Assembly: GCF_016086655.4 (NCBI RefSeq)
Contig: NC_052137.2
Location: 18,205,041 to 18,269,040 of the forward strand
DNA length: 64,000 nt
Direction: 5' to 3'
Source of the DNA: Lepeophtheirus salmonis
Lineage: Eukaryota > Arthropoda > Copepoda > Siphonostomatoida > Caligidae
The notes under the pieces are model-generated. The model saw nothing but the letters and a program-made list of their open reading frames with translations, had not been told where the DNA came from and ran no database searches. Numbering within the stretch: position 1 is the first letter of the stretch; each line of letters opens with the position of its first letter. Position numbers and translations under genes: made by a program. Shown piece after piece: positions 43,881 to 55,126 of this stretch.

Positions 43881-43924
43881 ATTTCTGAGATATTCATAGT
43901 CTAAGAAACTATTTGGTTCCGACT

Positions 43925-44535
43925 TTTGCAGTTGAAAAATATCAACAACAACTATAGAAACAACGCAAAGAGAGATAATTTCTGAATTAACTAGAGCAAG
44001 AAACGGGTCCACTGAGAACTCCAAAACTACTGTACACCATGTTCTAAAGCGCATGAACGAGTCGGGTGACATTGCAAAAGGCCCCAAAACGACAAAAGGA
44101 GGAGCCCCCACATTCCCGGTCGGTACAAAGAGGTCCGTTGTGCGGAATACAATGCAGCCCTTGTCTAAACTATACTAAGAACGATGTCCTTCTCGAAGCA
44201 GAAGACTCCCTTTCATCGTGGTACTCGGCGTTGTCTTACAGTGCCCTTCTCCTTCTGGCCAAAGCAAAGGCTTACCATAGAGGACTACCTCACCAATTGA
44301 ATGAGAAAGGTTGCGGTCAAGCACCAGTATTTGTCCTAAAATTGTCCATGATATGTGCAGTGAGAGGGAAAGGCTAGTGCCAAGTCAAATCGCTCAATGA
44401 AGACCTTGAAGGCCAGTGTCGGGTTTGAGGCTAAAAAGCTAGATCCCACATATTTCAAAAACGCCTGTGCCACCTTCAGGTACATAGTCCAGCACATGAT
44501 GGTGGTTAACAGTGGTGGATTTCCAGAAAATTAAA
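43925..44535 (+). pseudogene. Tc1-like transposase relic, internally decayed
   Basis: The plus strand is open at about 43968-44170. It contains REIISELTRARNGSTENSKT, TVHHVLKRMNESGDIAKGPK and GGAPTFPVGTKRSVVRNTM. This is a Tc1-like N-terminal helix-turn-helix followed by the GGA-P-x-KR linker. A C-terminal-like piece lies at 44396-44525. It reads MKTLKASVGFEAKKLDPTYF and NACATFR, and resembles the DxLKAxIxxEWxxLxxxYIxxxCxxFR tail. The middle, including the catalytic acids, is shuffled by frameshifts. The 103-residue frame at 44066-44377 is a shadow in another frame. Confidence 0.5.
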
Positions 44536-44539
44536 ATGA

Positions 44540-46125
44540 AAATACATTTTAAATTGCAACTTTTATGTTTTTGAACCAAAAAATTGTCAAACTACTCAAA
44601 TATAGGATTCTAAAACTTATGATTAATGTATGAAACGTATGGTGATACACTTTTTGGTATAAACAATTGTTGGACTCGAGTTATAACTATTGAGTTTGGT
44701 TCTATTGAATGTTGTGTCAATTTCAAGTTCGAGTAAATTAATCCGACTCCTAATTTTTTTTTCTTTGTCAAATTGATCAAATCAAAGTTTCAGGCCCTCA
44801 AAGACTTCAGGTGCCTTATGTTTCTCTTAAGTGTTTTGTATTTTAAAAGTTTGGTATTTGTGATAATGTTTTGTCAATTTTACTCTATGTTTACCTTTCA
44901 AATTACAGAGAAGTACAATCTTTTTTTATTCCTTTACTTGATAGTGTGTATTAGTTCATTTCTGGTAATCTTGAATACACTAATAATTTTTCAAAGGCTG
45001 TTAAAATGTTCGTTTTATAAATAAAATATACATAATCAAATTAATGATTTCGATCGTTATTTTCGTCTTATGGATGTTTAAACAATACTTAATTTTCAAC
45101 CAATTTAGATCAAATATATATCCAGGAGAAAAAATCAAAACAGTCGCTAAAGTGGATTTAGATAATCATAAAAGTTGTTATATCTATCAATTTGTGATTA
45201 AATAAATATGTTAACATGGAATTATCGCAGTATGAATATGATGCATCAGTTATTATTTTAGTGTTGAAACATATCAAACATAATACTCACAAATAATTGG
45301 ATAAATTGAACGACAAATTTTTAATTTAGATGTGCTTGCTTTTCATATTAGTTTACATGAGATCGATCTTCATTCATTAATGACAGAAATACTTCAATGT
45401 TCTCTAAGAATTAGGACAAAAGAAGTGATCCAAGATACATTATTCTCAACAAAAGATGCTCGATTTCCAATATCTATGGGAATTATGGCAGATTGAAACT
45501 TTATCCGAACAAGAAAACCAAACCAATCTAAGCATCAAAAGAGTAAAGTAGACGTCTTCCTTGGGTGGGGAATCATATCAATCCATATATAACAATTGAA
45601 TATACTTAAGAATTGAAATTATGATGGGATCCAGTCACGGAGAGCTTCGAATTTAAATATTTCCAATATATGATTATTTATTACGGGGTCCTTATAAGTT
45701 ATTGAAATCGTTTATAGTAACATAATTATGTGGTGTGATTGTTTGTACATCCCATAAAATATAGGATCACTTAAGAAATAAAAAATCGAACAAAAATCTT
45801 TAAAGATACATTTTTGAGTAGGGGCTTTAAAAAAAAATATGGAATACATTTCTTTGATATTACTTATCAATATGAATGATGAATAACTTATAAAGGCCTA
45901 AAGAAAAGAGTGTCGTTTTTTCATCATTTTTCACTTTAAAAGAAAGAACCTAAGTAACTTGTTAAAGTTCTCATAACCTGGCTAAATACATTGGAAGTAG
46001 GAATTCTCAGTCTTATATAAACAACTTTGATTATTGAAGTCCTTTAGTTTACTACGTAATCCAGCCTGTTTCGTTCGCTTTGGACAAGAAAGAAGGTATA
46101 TTAAGAGACAAAGACCATCGTTCTA
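44540..46125. other. Stretch without recognised genes
   Basis: AT-rich DNA with a hydrophobic 83-residue frame at 44773-45024, probably chance. A small patch at 45410-45560 is less AT-rich but not recognised. Confidence 0.3.
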
Positions 46126-46305
46126 TTGCAATTTCAGATTGCTACAACTGTATTGAGCTTTACAGTTTTCCTCTCACTCTCCAACGACTCGACCATTGAC
46201 TACCTGCCCGAATCCTTTCAGTGGTTTCGTTGCTCCACAGTCAACCACCTCTTCTTCTTACACATTCTAGATCATAACGAAGTGGAAATCGCTGATCTAG
46301 CTTAG
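46126..46305 (+). CDS. Candidate terminal exon of unknown gene
   Basis: A splice-acceptor-like TTCTATTGCAATTTCAG ends at about 46136. An open frame of about 55 residues follows, ending in TAG at 46303-46305. It begins IATTVLSFTVFLSLSNDSTI and continues DYLPESFQWFRC. The local base composition is richer in C than the flanks. The hydrophobic start vaguely recalls a membrane segment of a ligand-gated channel. The rest does not fit, so no identity is given. Confidence 0.15.
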   Translation: MQFQIATTVLSFTVFLSLSNDSTIDYLPESFQWFRCSTVNHLFFLHILDHNEVEIADLA

Positions 46306-46309
46306 TATT

Positions 46310-47194
46310 GTCCAGTATGAATAGTCCATGTCCCACTATATCTAAAGATATTATAATTGATAACGGAGAATTAAGTGATTAGCACTTTTTCCATTCGAAC
46401 CGCTGTCATGTTTGTTTATTTTTCTTTTATCATCATATATATTATATTAATGATAGATATTATATCAGTTTAAATTGTTTTTTTCTAAAGTTTATAAAGT
46501 CCTTCTTTTAAAACTCTTTATTCATCAAAAGTTTCAGATTCTTTCATTATTAATATTTTTTTTATATTATGTCGGGAACTTCAATACACTACGTTTTAAA
46601 ATTTGATTTAAATATTGTATTAGACATATTGTGGATTAAAAAATATATATATATTTAGGATACAAAAGTGAATGCTATTGTATTAATAAATAAATAAGAA
46701 ATTTCTTCCAACTAATAAATCATAAAGTTTGTTATAACAAACAAAATATTGTTGTATAAATAAGTTTTTATGAATGTCACGAGTGTTGCTTTAAAAATAG
46801 AAAGAAAATGGTTTCATGTTGACTTTGCCTTTAAATATTATCCATTGTTTCAACCCCAGCTTTCCTAATAAAATTATATTTTGTTTATTCTTAGGAGGAA
46901 TATTGATTACAGTTATTAGGCATCGATCAACAGGCACAAACTTTGCTTTAATGATATAGATATGCATTATGTATTCTCAAATGATTTTTAATATAACGTA
47001 TTGTGCTTAAGCTACACACACTCGTTGATAAACTTTATTTAAAGTCATATTGATAATTTTGTATTTCAATATATCGTGGGGTTAGTGCAAATGTGATGTA
47101 AATGAGCATTTACTCCATCTGAGATATTTCATTGTAAGAACACTTACTAATTGAATAACTAATTAAGGTCCAGTTGTTGAAATTAATTCCTATT
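46310..47194. other. AT-rich spacer
   Basis: No coding similarity or terminal repeats were recognised. Confidence 0.3.
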
Positions 47195-47640
47195 TTGATA
47201 TATTAAAGCATCAAGAATGAGTTACAAAACAAAACAAATTTGAGCTTTCTAGCTTACGCCCAAGTCGAGAACATGACACTTGAACGGTATCGACGAATTT
47301 CCATTTGTGCACTCTAAGTAGTTGGGCGTCTCTAGGACCCCCGTCTACGCTGAAGAGGAAGAAAGGATCTGTCAAAAAGGACAAACTGGACATAGAGGAG
47401 TTTAAAAAAACTGCCCAGAGCAATCCCCTCAAGTTCATGATGGCTCATGAAAGAGATCTCAGTGTTTCACAATAGACTCTCCAGAGGGCTATCAAAAAAG
47501 TTGTTGTAAAGAGTTTTGTGAGGGTGAAAGACAACTTTTGACACCAGCAATGAAAGAAACAAAGTAAAAAGATTATATACGGTCACAATAAGAGGCCATC
47601 AAATTTTGAGAGGTTAATGTAGCTATTTTTTGGGGTGTAC
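47195..47640 (+). pseudogene. Tc1-like transposase N-terminal relic
   Basis: The leader TTTGAGCTTTCTAGCTTACG and the start ATGACACTTGAACG (ATG at 47273) are nearly identical to those of the element at the right end of the window (63874-64000). After a frameshift the plus strand reads PPSTLKRKKGSVKKDKLDIE, EFKKTAQSNPLKFMMAHERD, LSVS. A stop follows, then TLQRAIKKVVVKSFVRVKDN. This is the N-terminal DNA-binding half of this Tc1-like group, with the ARTxGVSxxTVxRxLK-type helix partly visible. Multiple stops are present and the catalytic half is missing. Confidence 0.6.
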
Positions 47641-47644
47641 CATG

Positions 47645-48422
47645 CAACTGACGCAAAATCTACTTAACTTTCATGTACGTCAATATTGCACTGTAAACTT
47701 TTGATACGCTAGCAGCTACATCACTTTGCACTGCTAGAACCAGCCTGAAAACTTATCGCTCATAAATATTTATCTTTTAAAATATGTTCTGTGTTGCTTA
47801 TAAATTAGAATAGAGTAATTAATATTGAAATATGGTTATGTAAGTTACGCCACTCTTGCACTAACTACACGATATATACACACCTTTCTTTTTATAATAT
47901 GAAGCACTAGGCAATTTAAAAATTATAATATACCTTAAGATAAAATTATATAGAGTAATACCTCGAAATACAAGTAAATTTCGTTCCTAGACTGGATTTC
48001 ATATGTCAATGTAATTTATGCCAATAGAAATAACTAAATAAAAAAAAAGCATGAAGTGACTCTCTACCAGCTTTTGTACTAATAAAAATCATATGTTGTA
48101 GCACTCGTATCTTAAGGTACTGTTGCTTTTGTTTATATCCTTTTCCATGCCTGAAGTTCATTGCTTCTTGTTTTGAACGTTGACTGATTAAATTCGAATG
48201 AGCTCTTATTCAGCCAAGAATTATTAACTTTATAAAGTAAAATTATTCAGTATGAATGTCGGAATATGGGAAATATAGTTCCCGGGTGCACTATATTTAG
48301 GGTTCCATGGTGTTAGTCATATCAACATATTTTGATTTATTAAATATAAATGTACGGTTATTATTGAATTATTGCAGGCATATGCATATGGAATCGAACG
48401 TGTGTATTGGGTACACTGTATA
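47645..48422. other. No recognisable gene
   Basis: Spacer between two Tc1-like relics. No domain or repeat end was seen apart from short AT-rich runs. Confidence 0.3.
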
Positions 48423-48424
48423 TA

Positions 48425-49210
48425 CAGGGTTCAGAAACAAAACGTGGACTGAATGACTGATTTTAGAAAAGTGTCAATAATTTTATTTTTTACTAAATAA
48501 TTTTGAATTTTTTTAAACAAAACTTTGAGACACGACCATTGTGAACATGTTCACTCAATATAACCGCCCTCAGCAGCAATTACAGCCTCCATGCGGCGGT
48601 GACAATCCTTGCGGGATTTGATGATGAACTTATTTGACAAGTTTTTCCACTCCTCCACAATGGCGGCCTTGAGGGAGTCCACGTTTGGGTGAGGTGTCCG
48701 GTTAGTCTCCCTATCCAAAGTGCCCCACACAGCCAAATCCAACGGGTTCAAAACCGGTGAAGATGTTTGCCACATGTCCTTGGCCCAAAAATCAACAATG
48801 TTGTCGGTGCAGAACTTTTGGGATTTGGCCAATGTGTGTGAGGGTACACCATCTTGGGTCCACACATAGTTATCCTCTGGGTAGGTGGCCTTAAGCCATG
48901 GTAGTATGGTGAACTTCAGCATCTTTTAGTAGGCCTCCTGGCCTATTTTCTCCCCAGCCTTAAAAAAGAAGAGAACAGCACATTGTCTATAATCTCTGAC
49001 ACCTCAATTTTGGCATCTAGAAGTTTTGTGATCCTCTGCCATTTTGCTTCTTGCTCACTCAAGATGAAAGATTTGAGAAATGTTTGTTATTGTTTACTTA
49101 TGCAAAAACGACAGGAGATTCGGAATATGCAGGAACAAATTAGAAAACCTCTCTATTTTAATTACATAATTAGGATTTATTAACAGTACACGTTTTGCTT
49201 CCGAACTCTG
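48425..49210 (-). mobile_element. Short Tc1/mariner-type element with both ends
   Basis: The left end CAGGGTTCAGAAACAAAACG then TGGACTG and the reverse complement of the right end CAGAGTTCGGAAGCAAAACG then TGTACTG are inverted repeats. TA is present on both outer sides (48423-48424, 49211-49212), as expected for this superfamily. The length of about 0.79 kb is roughly half that of a full element. The remaining coding sequence (48551-48922) is the C-terminal part of the transposase. Remnants of the N-terminal side lie at 48960-49070, so it is an internal-deletion derivative. Confidence 0.75.
48551..48922 (-). pseudogene. Tc1/mariner-like transposase, C-terminal half
   Basis: A 123-residue open frame contains YVWTQDGVPSHTLAKSQKFC with the second catalytic Asp in WTQDGVPSHT. 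It continues DFWAKDMWQTSSPVLNPLDL, AVWG with the third acidic residue (Asp) in NPLDLAVW. It then has DSLKAAIVEEWKNLSNKFI and CHRRMEAVIAAEGGYIE, the usual C-terminal tail of this Tc1-like group. The first catalytic Asp and the DNA-binding domains are missing. Just upstream, fragments such as TKLLDAKIEVSEIIDNV and KAGEKIGQEAY remain in broken frames. It cannot be an active enzyme. It could still be transcribed. Confidence 0.75.
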
Positions 49211-49214
49211 TAGT

Positions 49215-49895
49215 GCTTCGATATATAAATATTTTTGATACAATAAATAATAATGTAATCGTAGTAATGAAATATTTTATGTATAACGAGGGAAATGTTT
49301 TTGTATTTTATTTTATTGGTCTCTTATGTATATTAATACAATTCACGTGTATTTTCACCATATGTTAAACATTTGAATTAAATATAAATGCTGGTATGTT
49401 ATATTGAATTTTATTTTTTTATTGTTAAAAGCTCTAAAGATTTAAAGTACTCAAGTCATCCTAACATTTTATTTATTTTTTAACAAAACTCTTATTATTA
49501 TTCTTTCATTCTTGAGGAGAGAATACATGAATTTCTATAAGTATTGAGTAGTTATGTGTAAAGTAACTCTGAGGATATCTTAGGGGAGATATTTTCTATA
49601 ATATTAAATCAAAAATTTCTTTTATTAGACGGATCCCTAATTACTCCGGGCAATGCCGGGTACTAACATTATTTAATAATTCCATATTTTAAAAGAATAG
49701 GCATTAGTACCAACTGAAGCTTCCATAAAGGCCATAGTCCCAATATATATTTTTTTTTTGGTAGGCCATTCTGGGAATATTTTAGTAAATATTCACATTA
49801 ATGTAGTAAATCTGAAAAGGAATGACAGACGGAGCCACAAAAAATCAGGAGTTATGCCACCCTGTTCCCATGGGCAATTATAGGGATGGCCAGGG
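49215..49895. other. AT-rich DNA with a reversed CCGGCATTGCCCGG-type motif
   Basis: The motif TAATTACTCCGGGCAATGCC then GGGTACTAAC lies at 49637-49665 and is the inverted form of the one at 29787. No gene is seen. Confidence 0.3.
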
Positions 49896-49899
49896 GATG

Positions 49900-50300
49900 C
49901 ATAAAACATGTCCTATTGGCATGTAAAAAAAAAGAAACGGAAAATGAACATGGTAATCCCGATAATTTGAATAATGTTTGGGAAGGTAGTAGTTTGGCTG
50001 TCATGACTTTATACCAGATCAGCTGCAAGCCACTCTTGCAGGAAGGAAATCAATACAAATTCAACTCCAGAAATATCAAGGAATATAGACTGGTATTCGT
50101 CCAATGTCGATCCTCAGTTCAACTCAGGGTCTGGCAAGGATTAACACTCATAGTTTACTAGTTTTTACTTTATACTTAGATTTTCTCTTCTGATAATCAT
50201 TCTGATTAATGATAATAATTTAGGAAAATAAAAAAACACTCTTCAGATTGCCAACTGGAAAATCTCATTGGGCTTTTCAGGCATGAGTTATGTACATTGC
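49900..50300 (+). mobile_element. M1 MITE, diverged
   Basis: Landmarks are CATGGTAATCCCGATAATTT, GTAGTTTGGCTGTCATGACT, CAGATCAGCTGCAAGCCACT, CAATGTCGATCCTCAGTTCA, and at the far end CACTCTTCAGATTGCC and GGGCTTTTCAGGCATG. The 91-residue frame at 49886-50161 is an artefact of this repeat. Confidence 0.55.
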
Positions 50301-50421
50301 CTATTAGTAGAGCTGTTGGAATCGTTGTGAAAGAGCGAATTTGATTGCTTGAAAGAGATTATATAAAAAAGGAATAAAAAACGTTGGTATCTTTGGGTCT
50401 TTTAAAAAATTTCTACTCAGT

Positions 50422-50877
50422 ATGGTAGTAATCGTCAACAAAGTAATATCCCCTTACTGCTCTCTCACATATACATATAATGCCGAAGAAAACGGGCCTT
50501 TTTCATGGGTCTCTAACTACGTAGCTACTGATGTGTGGAATTATGATTCGGACAATAAAATTATATCTGACTGTTTTAGAGTTTGCTTGTGCCCATCTCG
50601 TTATTTATGGTCAGTAATCCGTCATTCCAAAACTTTCCATCACATCAACAACATAAAAGTCTTCAAGAAACGCAAGATTCGAGGAAACGAAGGAGAATTA
50701 ATCGGCACATCATTCAGTTTGGACGTAGCAAAGTTATTTGTGTTCTGTAAAATCCCTGTAAATATCCTGGATCATTCCAATTTCTCCAAGGTCATTGAAA
50801 TATATATCGGAAAAACTACTCCAGGTGGATGGGTTGCTAACATTTTGGCCATACCAAGATATTTGGCTACAAAATAA
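50422..50877 (+). pseudogene. CGGBP1-like (hAT/BED-derived) protein, probably frameshifted
   Basis: This is the longest open frame in the window (151 residues). The last 55 residues, containing DVAKLFVFCKIPVNILDHSN, FSKVIEIYIGK, resemble the segment after the zinc finger of CGGBP1 and hAT-like proteins (xFVxxCxxxNIPxxxxDHPxFxxFL). Upstream, DNKIISDCFRVCL and VIRHSKTFHHINNIKVF look like a damaged BED-type zinc finger with two Cys and two His. A more natural start, ATG at 50480 encoding MPKKTG, is one base out of frame with the rest. A one-base indel near 50495 is therefore likely. No hAT catalytic domain follows. It could be a nuclear DNA-binding protein gene or a hAT N-terminal fragment. I favour a recently broken copy of a multicopy family. 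Confidence 0.5.
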
Positions 50878-50889
50878 AAGTATCTGACC

Positions 50890-51475
50890 TCTTTCTAGTA
50901 TTATGAAACAAGGTGAAAATATATATTTTATTGTTTGTCCTACACCATATTCAGTAGAAAGTCTTCAATTTAGTAGGTTTAAACCTGATATGGAGGAAGT
51001 AATATTTCTATACCTCCACCACATACACGCATCCCATTATTTTCATTTTGGAAGAAAACTTATCTGAGTTTAGGGTGGGGGAGGAGTCTATATTGTATCT
51101 AAGGGGCACCAGCTTGAAAATATTTAGGATACCCTGTTTTAGATTACTCATTAATTTGAAATGGTGAATGATTCAGTAACCAAAATAAATATAATTTATG
51201 TTCTAATAAATGCAAATCCATTAACAAAAAGACTAAGCGAACAAAACTATAGTGGTATTACTTAATGTACGTATTTTTTTTTTTAAGTCGGTATGTCCGT
51301 ATGTACCTAATTGTTCATGAAAAACACAATGAAAATTTATTTTAATGCATATAATTCTTCTTGATACGTTAAATAATTATTACAGAATTGCGATTTACAA
51401 AAATATCTTATGCTAACTTTAATATAGAAAATAAATAAATATTAAAGTCAGAGATATTAGTTGGTAAAATTGGAG
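50890..51475. other. No recognisable gene
   Basis: AT-rich sequence downstream of the CGGBP1-like frame. No hAT transposase sequence or terminal repeat was identified. Confidence 0.3.
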
Positions 51476-51479
51476 AAAA

Positions 51480-51830
51480 TTTACTTCGCCCGTTTTTTTA
51501 AGCTGTTATCATTATGATTTAATTCCTGAGGATTGAATTTCCTTTTCTACTTGATACCCTTATATACAAAACTGTTGTGAATATTTGTATGTGGTCATAA
51601 AAGACGGAGAGTACACCCTAGGATCTATTTTGGGCTTATAATTCATAATCCACGTTTGAGTAATTCTTGCCAATGTCAATGTTTATTACCTCCTTCCCCT
51701 CCTCCTTTGTCACAGCTAATGGAACGCTATGACAGCTAAGCTGTTCCCTCCCAAAACTTCTTTCAAGTAATCAAGATTAACATGTTGGTTTTTGGTGTTT
51801 ATTTTTCCAACATGCCCAAAATCCTACTAA
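51480..51830 (-). mobile_element. M1 MITE, reverse orientation
   Basis: Reversed landmarks are CGCCCGTTTTTTTAAGCTGT, TATCATTATGATTTAATTCC, AAAGACGGAGAGTACACCCT, TGTCAATGTTTATTACCTCC, CGCTATGACAGCTAAGCTGT and an end with CCAACATGCCCAAAATCCTA. Confidence 0.6.
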
Positions 51831-51904
51831 TAAACATAACTGATTATAATCATAACATTATAACCAGCAGTTTAAAAATATCCATTAAAATAACTTGATT
51901 ACTA

Positions 51905-52135
51905 TCACCATTTGAAGAATATTTGGGAAGTGAACAGCTTAGATGTTAAGTCATTTCGATCGATTATCTGCAACCCCTATGAGATGAGGAAAATAAATAC
52001 TAATCCCCTCTGTTTCTAGCAATAATGAGAGAAGGAATTACCCCGATATCGAGCCTCAATTTCTACTCTGAGTCCAACAAGGGCTTACACTGATACAATC
52101 TTCAGCGTCGAAAAATAAAAAGTCCTGTGCAATTA
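51905..52135 (+). mobile_element. M1 MITE, partial
   Basis: ATCACCATTTGAAGAATATT, AACAGCTTAGATGTTAAGTC, GAATTACCCCGATATCGAGC and TCTACTCTGAGTCCAACAAG are in M1 order. The 3' part is missing. It lies head to head with the reversed copy on its left. Confidence 0.55.
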
Positions 52136-52189
52136 GTGATTACTAAAGGAGCGCGATCTTCAAATTTCATTTTTTTCAGGTGTTGCTCT

Positions 52190-52515
52190 CTGTCACTTAG
52201 GAGCACAAGAACGAGTTAGTTCATTGTTTAATATTCATATATGCAAAACCGGATTGAACATTTGAGTGTGCAGAAGATCTGTTGCAGAGTTATAATTGTA
52301 AGTTCTTGTTGAACTCAGAGTAGAATTCGAGATCGACATCGGAGTCATTCGTGTCTACCTCCTTGTTTATTACCTTCTCCCCTTCGTTACAGCTGCTTAT
52401 AGATGATATTTATAATTAAACGTTACGACAGTTAAACTGCTGCATTCTAAAATAAATTCAAGTGCATTGGATTACAATGTTGATTATTGGTTTTAACATG
52501 CCCAAAATTAGCATC
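52190..52515 (-). mobile_element. M1 MITE, reverse orientation
   Basis: Reversed landmarks are AAAACCGGATTGAACATTTG, GATCTGTTGCAGAGTTATAA, TTGAACTCAGAGTAGAATTC, CTTGTTTATTACCTTCTCCC, CGTTACGACAGTTAAACTGC and the end TTTTAACATGCCCAAAATTA. Confidence 0.6.
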
Positions 52516-52519
52516 CCTG

Positions 52520-53605
52520 ATTATAGTGATAGATTCAAATAATATAACTGTCTGTTAGAACGGCTTGATTTCCAACTTTTTTTGAATTTTGATTAAGAGT
52601 TGTGCAGTATAATGGTAAAAAAATTACGGCATCAAAATTGTATTTTCCTACGTGATTATCTTTAGGTCGCACATCTCGGTCAAATTATGAAGAAGGCAAA
52701 AACTCTTTACCTAGTCAATATATATACTAAGAGGAATTTGATAATCGGCATATAGCATGCATCATATTTTTTTTAGATTTTCAGAAAGGAAAAAGCAAAA
52801 ATTTTCTAATGAATTTTTCTCTTTTTACTACATAAGGTAGCTTTAGGAAAAAAAACTTTAAAAATATTTTTATTGGTTAAAATAATATCTATCATAATTA
52901 ATCTATGAAAAATAAAGATTAATGCTGTATTTTAATCGTCATGGGCGAGGTAAATAACTTTTGTCTCCTGTGTAACTTTGAACAAGATGTGCTACCTAAA
53001 GATCACGTCTTAGATAAATGAAATTATGGATAGGTCATTTTCATATCATTTGACAACTCTTCCACACTACCTGTAATTTAAATTCGAAAAAAACTGTCGT
53101 TATTTAAAAATAAAAGGAGCCGCTAGTTAATATGATATTTAGAGGAGAGCATATTTGTTGTCACGACATTTCATTTGAGAACATGAACCCCACTCCGACA
53201 TATCTGCTGACAGTGAATTTACTAAAATCAAAAACTAAAGTGGAATTTCTAAAATTAAGAGAAATAATTTATAATATCACATATGTCTTGCAGATTACCA
53301 ACTTATATCCTTTTTTTTCTAAATGTAATCTCATTTACATTTCGACAGCTTCCAAATCTTTAGTAATTTTTCTAAGAAATATCACCTTAAAGACTTCTTT
53401 GTAGCTACAACCTGAACTGGCTTTAAATATTCACCGGGGTTTATCAATATTCTTTCACTCTTGAGTAGAAAACAACTAGTTATAATTTGCATGAGCTAAT
53501 AGATAATGGAAAATATCACTGATTACTTGCTTGATAGTTATTATAGTATTGGATAAGAAGTAGAATTGAAGATGGATATTGTAGTAATTCCCGTCTATGT
53601 CCTTT
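52520..53605. other. AT-rich DNA with small M1 remnants
   Basis: At about 53132-53175, AGAGGAGAGCATATTTGTTG then TCACGACATTTCATTT is a diverged M1 piece. The 90-residue frame at 53132-53404 starts within it and is not a gene. A reversed M1-like remnant may lie at 53560-53600. Confidence 0.35.
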
Positions 53606-53608
53606 AGA

Positions 53609-54330
53609 CCGATTCAAAAATATATTTAATTTTGTATGTTTCAGGATTTTCACGCCTACTTTAAGATGTAAAAAGATTGAAAATAATTTTTTGGGTGATC
53701 TTATGTCGTATCAGGGGCGTCAGCGTGATAATATTTTGAGAGGGAGCTAAATTATAGGGTTTTATTTTTAAAAAAAACCCCAGCTATTCTCAAAAACTAA
53801 ATTTTTTGGACAAAGTTTTTAAAAATTAATTTTTTTTTTTTTAAATCAATTGATATTTACAAAAATTATATTTTTTGGATTTGTGAATCCATAGCTGTCC
53901 ACGAAAAATTAAATATTTGGTAAAAAACTTTCAAAATTATTTTCAATTATTAATTGAAAAAAAAATTAAGATATTACCTTTTTCGAAATAAAATTTAATA
54001 TATTAAGTTTTTTAAAAAAGATTTCAAAAATCCACTGCTATTCACAAGAAATTAAATTTTTTTGAAAAAAATTTAAAATATTAAATTTTTTGCTCTGCTG
54101 CATAGTTTGCCCGAACGAATTTTTTTCGAATAAAAAGCAAATAATCCTTCCTTTTTTGGGGGATAAAGACCCTCTAGCCCATTAACTGCAAAAATCCCTG
54201 TTTATACTTATGGGTCTGACAGATTTTCCAAAATACCATTTTTGATAATTTTGGGAAGTTTTTGGGCAAAAGTGTATATGAAAAAGAAAATTAATATCTA
54301 AAGTGACATTATACTAAAATATATATTTAA
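53609..54330 (+). repeat. Copy of the long terminal repeat of the 3.35 kb element, split by M3
   Basis: The sequence AGACCGATTCAAAAATATAT at 53609 matches the left end of the element at 31564. The match continues with AAGATGTAAAAAGATTGAAA up to 53711. It is interrupted by an M3 MITE (53712-54200) and resumes with GGGTCTGACAGATTTTCCAA, TTTTTGATAATTTTGGGAAG and TTTTTGGGCAAAAGTGTATA. Similarity extends to TTTTTTGTATTTTATTGTC at about 54345. An AERG-family relic lies 0.8 kb to the right, as in the first element. Confidence 0.55.
53712..54200 (+). mobile_element. M3 hAT-like MITE
   Basis: The left end is CAGGGGCGTCAGCGTGATAA and the right end is AAAAATCCCTG. Inside the right end are GCTCTGCTGCATAGTTTGCC and a GGGGGATAAAGACCCTC block, as in the copy at 36895-37317. 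It interrupts the long terminal repeat, so it inserted later. Confidence 0.6.
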
Positions 54331-54339
54331 ATTTTGAAT

Positions 54340-55125
54340 TCTAATTTTTTGTATTTTATTGTCAAATTATCCAAAAAATTCCCAGTACAATTAAGGTAAA
54401 AAGCTAAATGGGGGCTCGGCTGTATTAAAAATATATACTCCTATCTATGAATGTAACTTTTTTTTAAATATATACTCTCACATTTTTTTAGGAAAATAGT
54501 ATTGATATATTCTCAAAAGATTAGATTCTTACCTATATTTCTAATTTAGGAAAACTTTCATTTACTGATTTAAAAATCAGATTGATATACTTTAAGGTGG
54601 AGATCTTTTTTTTTTTAATTGGAGAAATGTAAAGTTATGAAAGTTTTGCTAAAGTTTGGTTCTAATTTGTCAAAAAGAGCTAAGATTCCCATGAATTCAT
54701 TTTTTTATATTTCTGCTATTAAAAGAAATTATTTTCCATATTTACAATTTATTTTTTCAAAATTATTATAAATTGTCAATTTTGTTACTTGAAGTAGACG
54801 GAAAAGGTTAAATTGCAATAAATTAGATCTTTTTCTATCTTTTTATGAACAAAAGCCTTTCTAAGCTAAATTCATCTTATATATCTTTGTAAGTGTCGAA
54901 ATTAAAAACTATTATGGGCTAGATTTAGTTAAAAGTTATCATTTTAAAGCAAGATTATGTATTGGGGTTAGTTTAAAAAATATCATAGCAAAAAGAAAAT
55001 ATATATTTTTTTTTTCATCTAAATTTTGAATATAATGTAATAAAATTCTAGTAATTTCATTGCACATATATTTTTAAACTAAAATTTTCAAAAAATAATT
55101 TTTGCTTGAATCAAGAACATATAAA
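54340..55125. other. AT-rich interior between terminal repeat and gene relic
   Basis: Long T and A runs, no coding similarity. It corresponds in position to the non-coding left interior of the element at 31564-34911. Confidence 0.3.
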
Positions 55126-55126
55126 C

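Noticed and set aside
44066..44377. 103-residue frame
   Set aside because: It is a different reading of the Tc1-like relic at 43925-44535.
46136..46200. Hydrophobic TVLSFTVFLSL segment as the second membrane helix of a nicotinic receptor
   Set aside because: The strand is opposite to the receptor exon and the residues after it do not follow the conserved receptor sequence.
53132..53404. 90-residue frame with ATG start
   Set aside because: The start lies in an M1 fragment and the rest has AT-driven composition with no domain.
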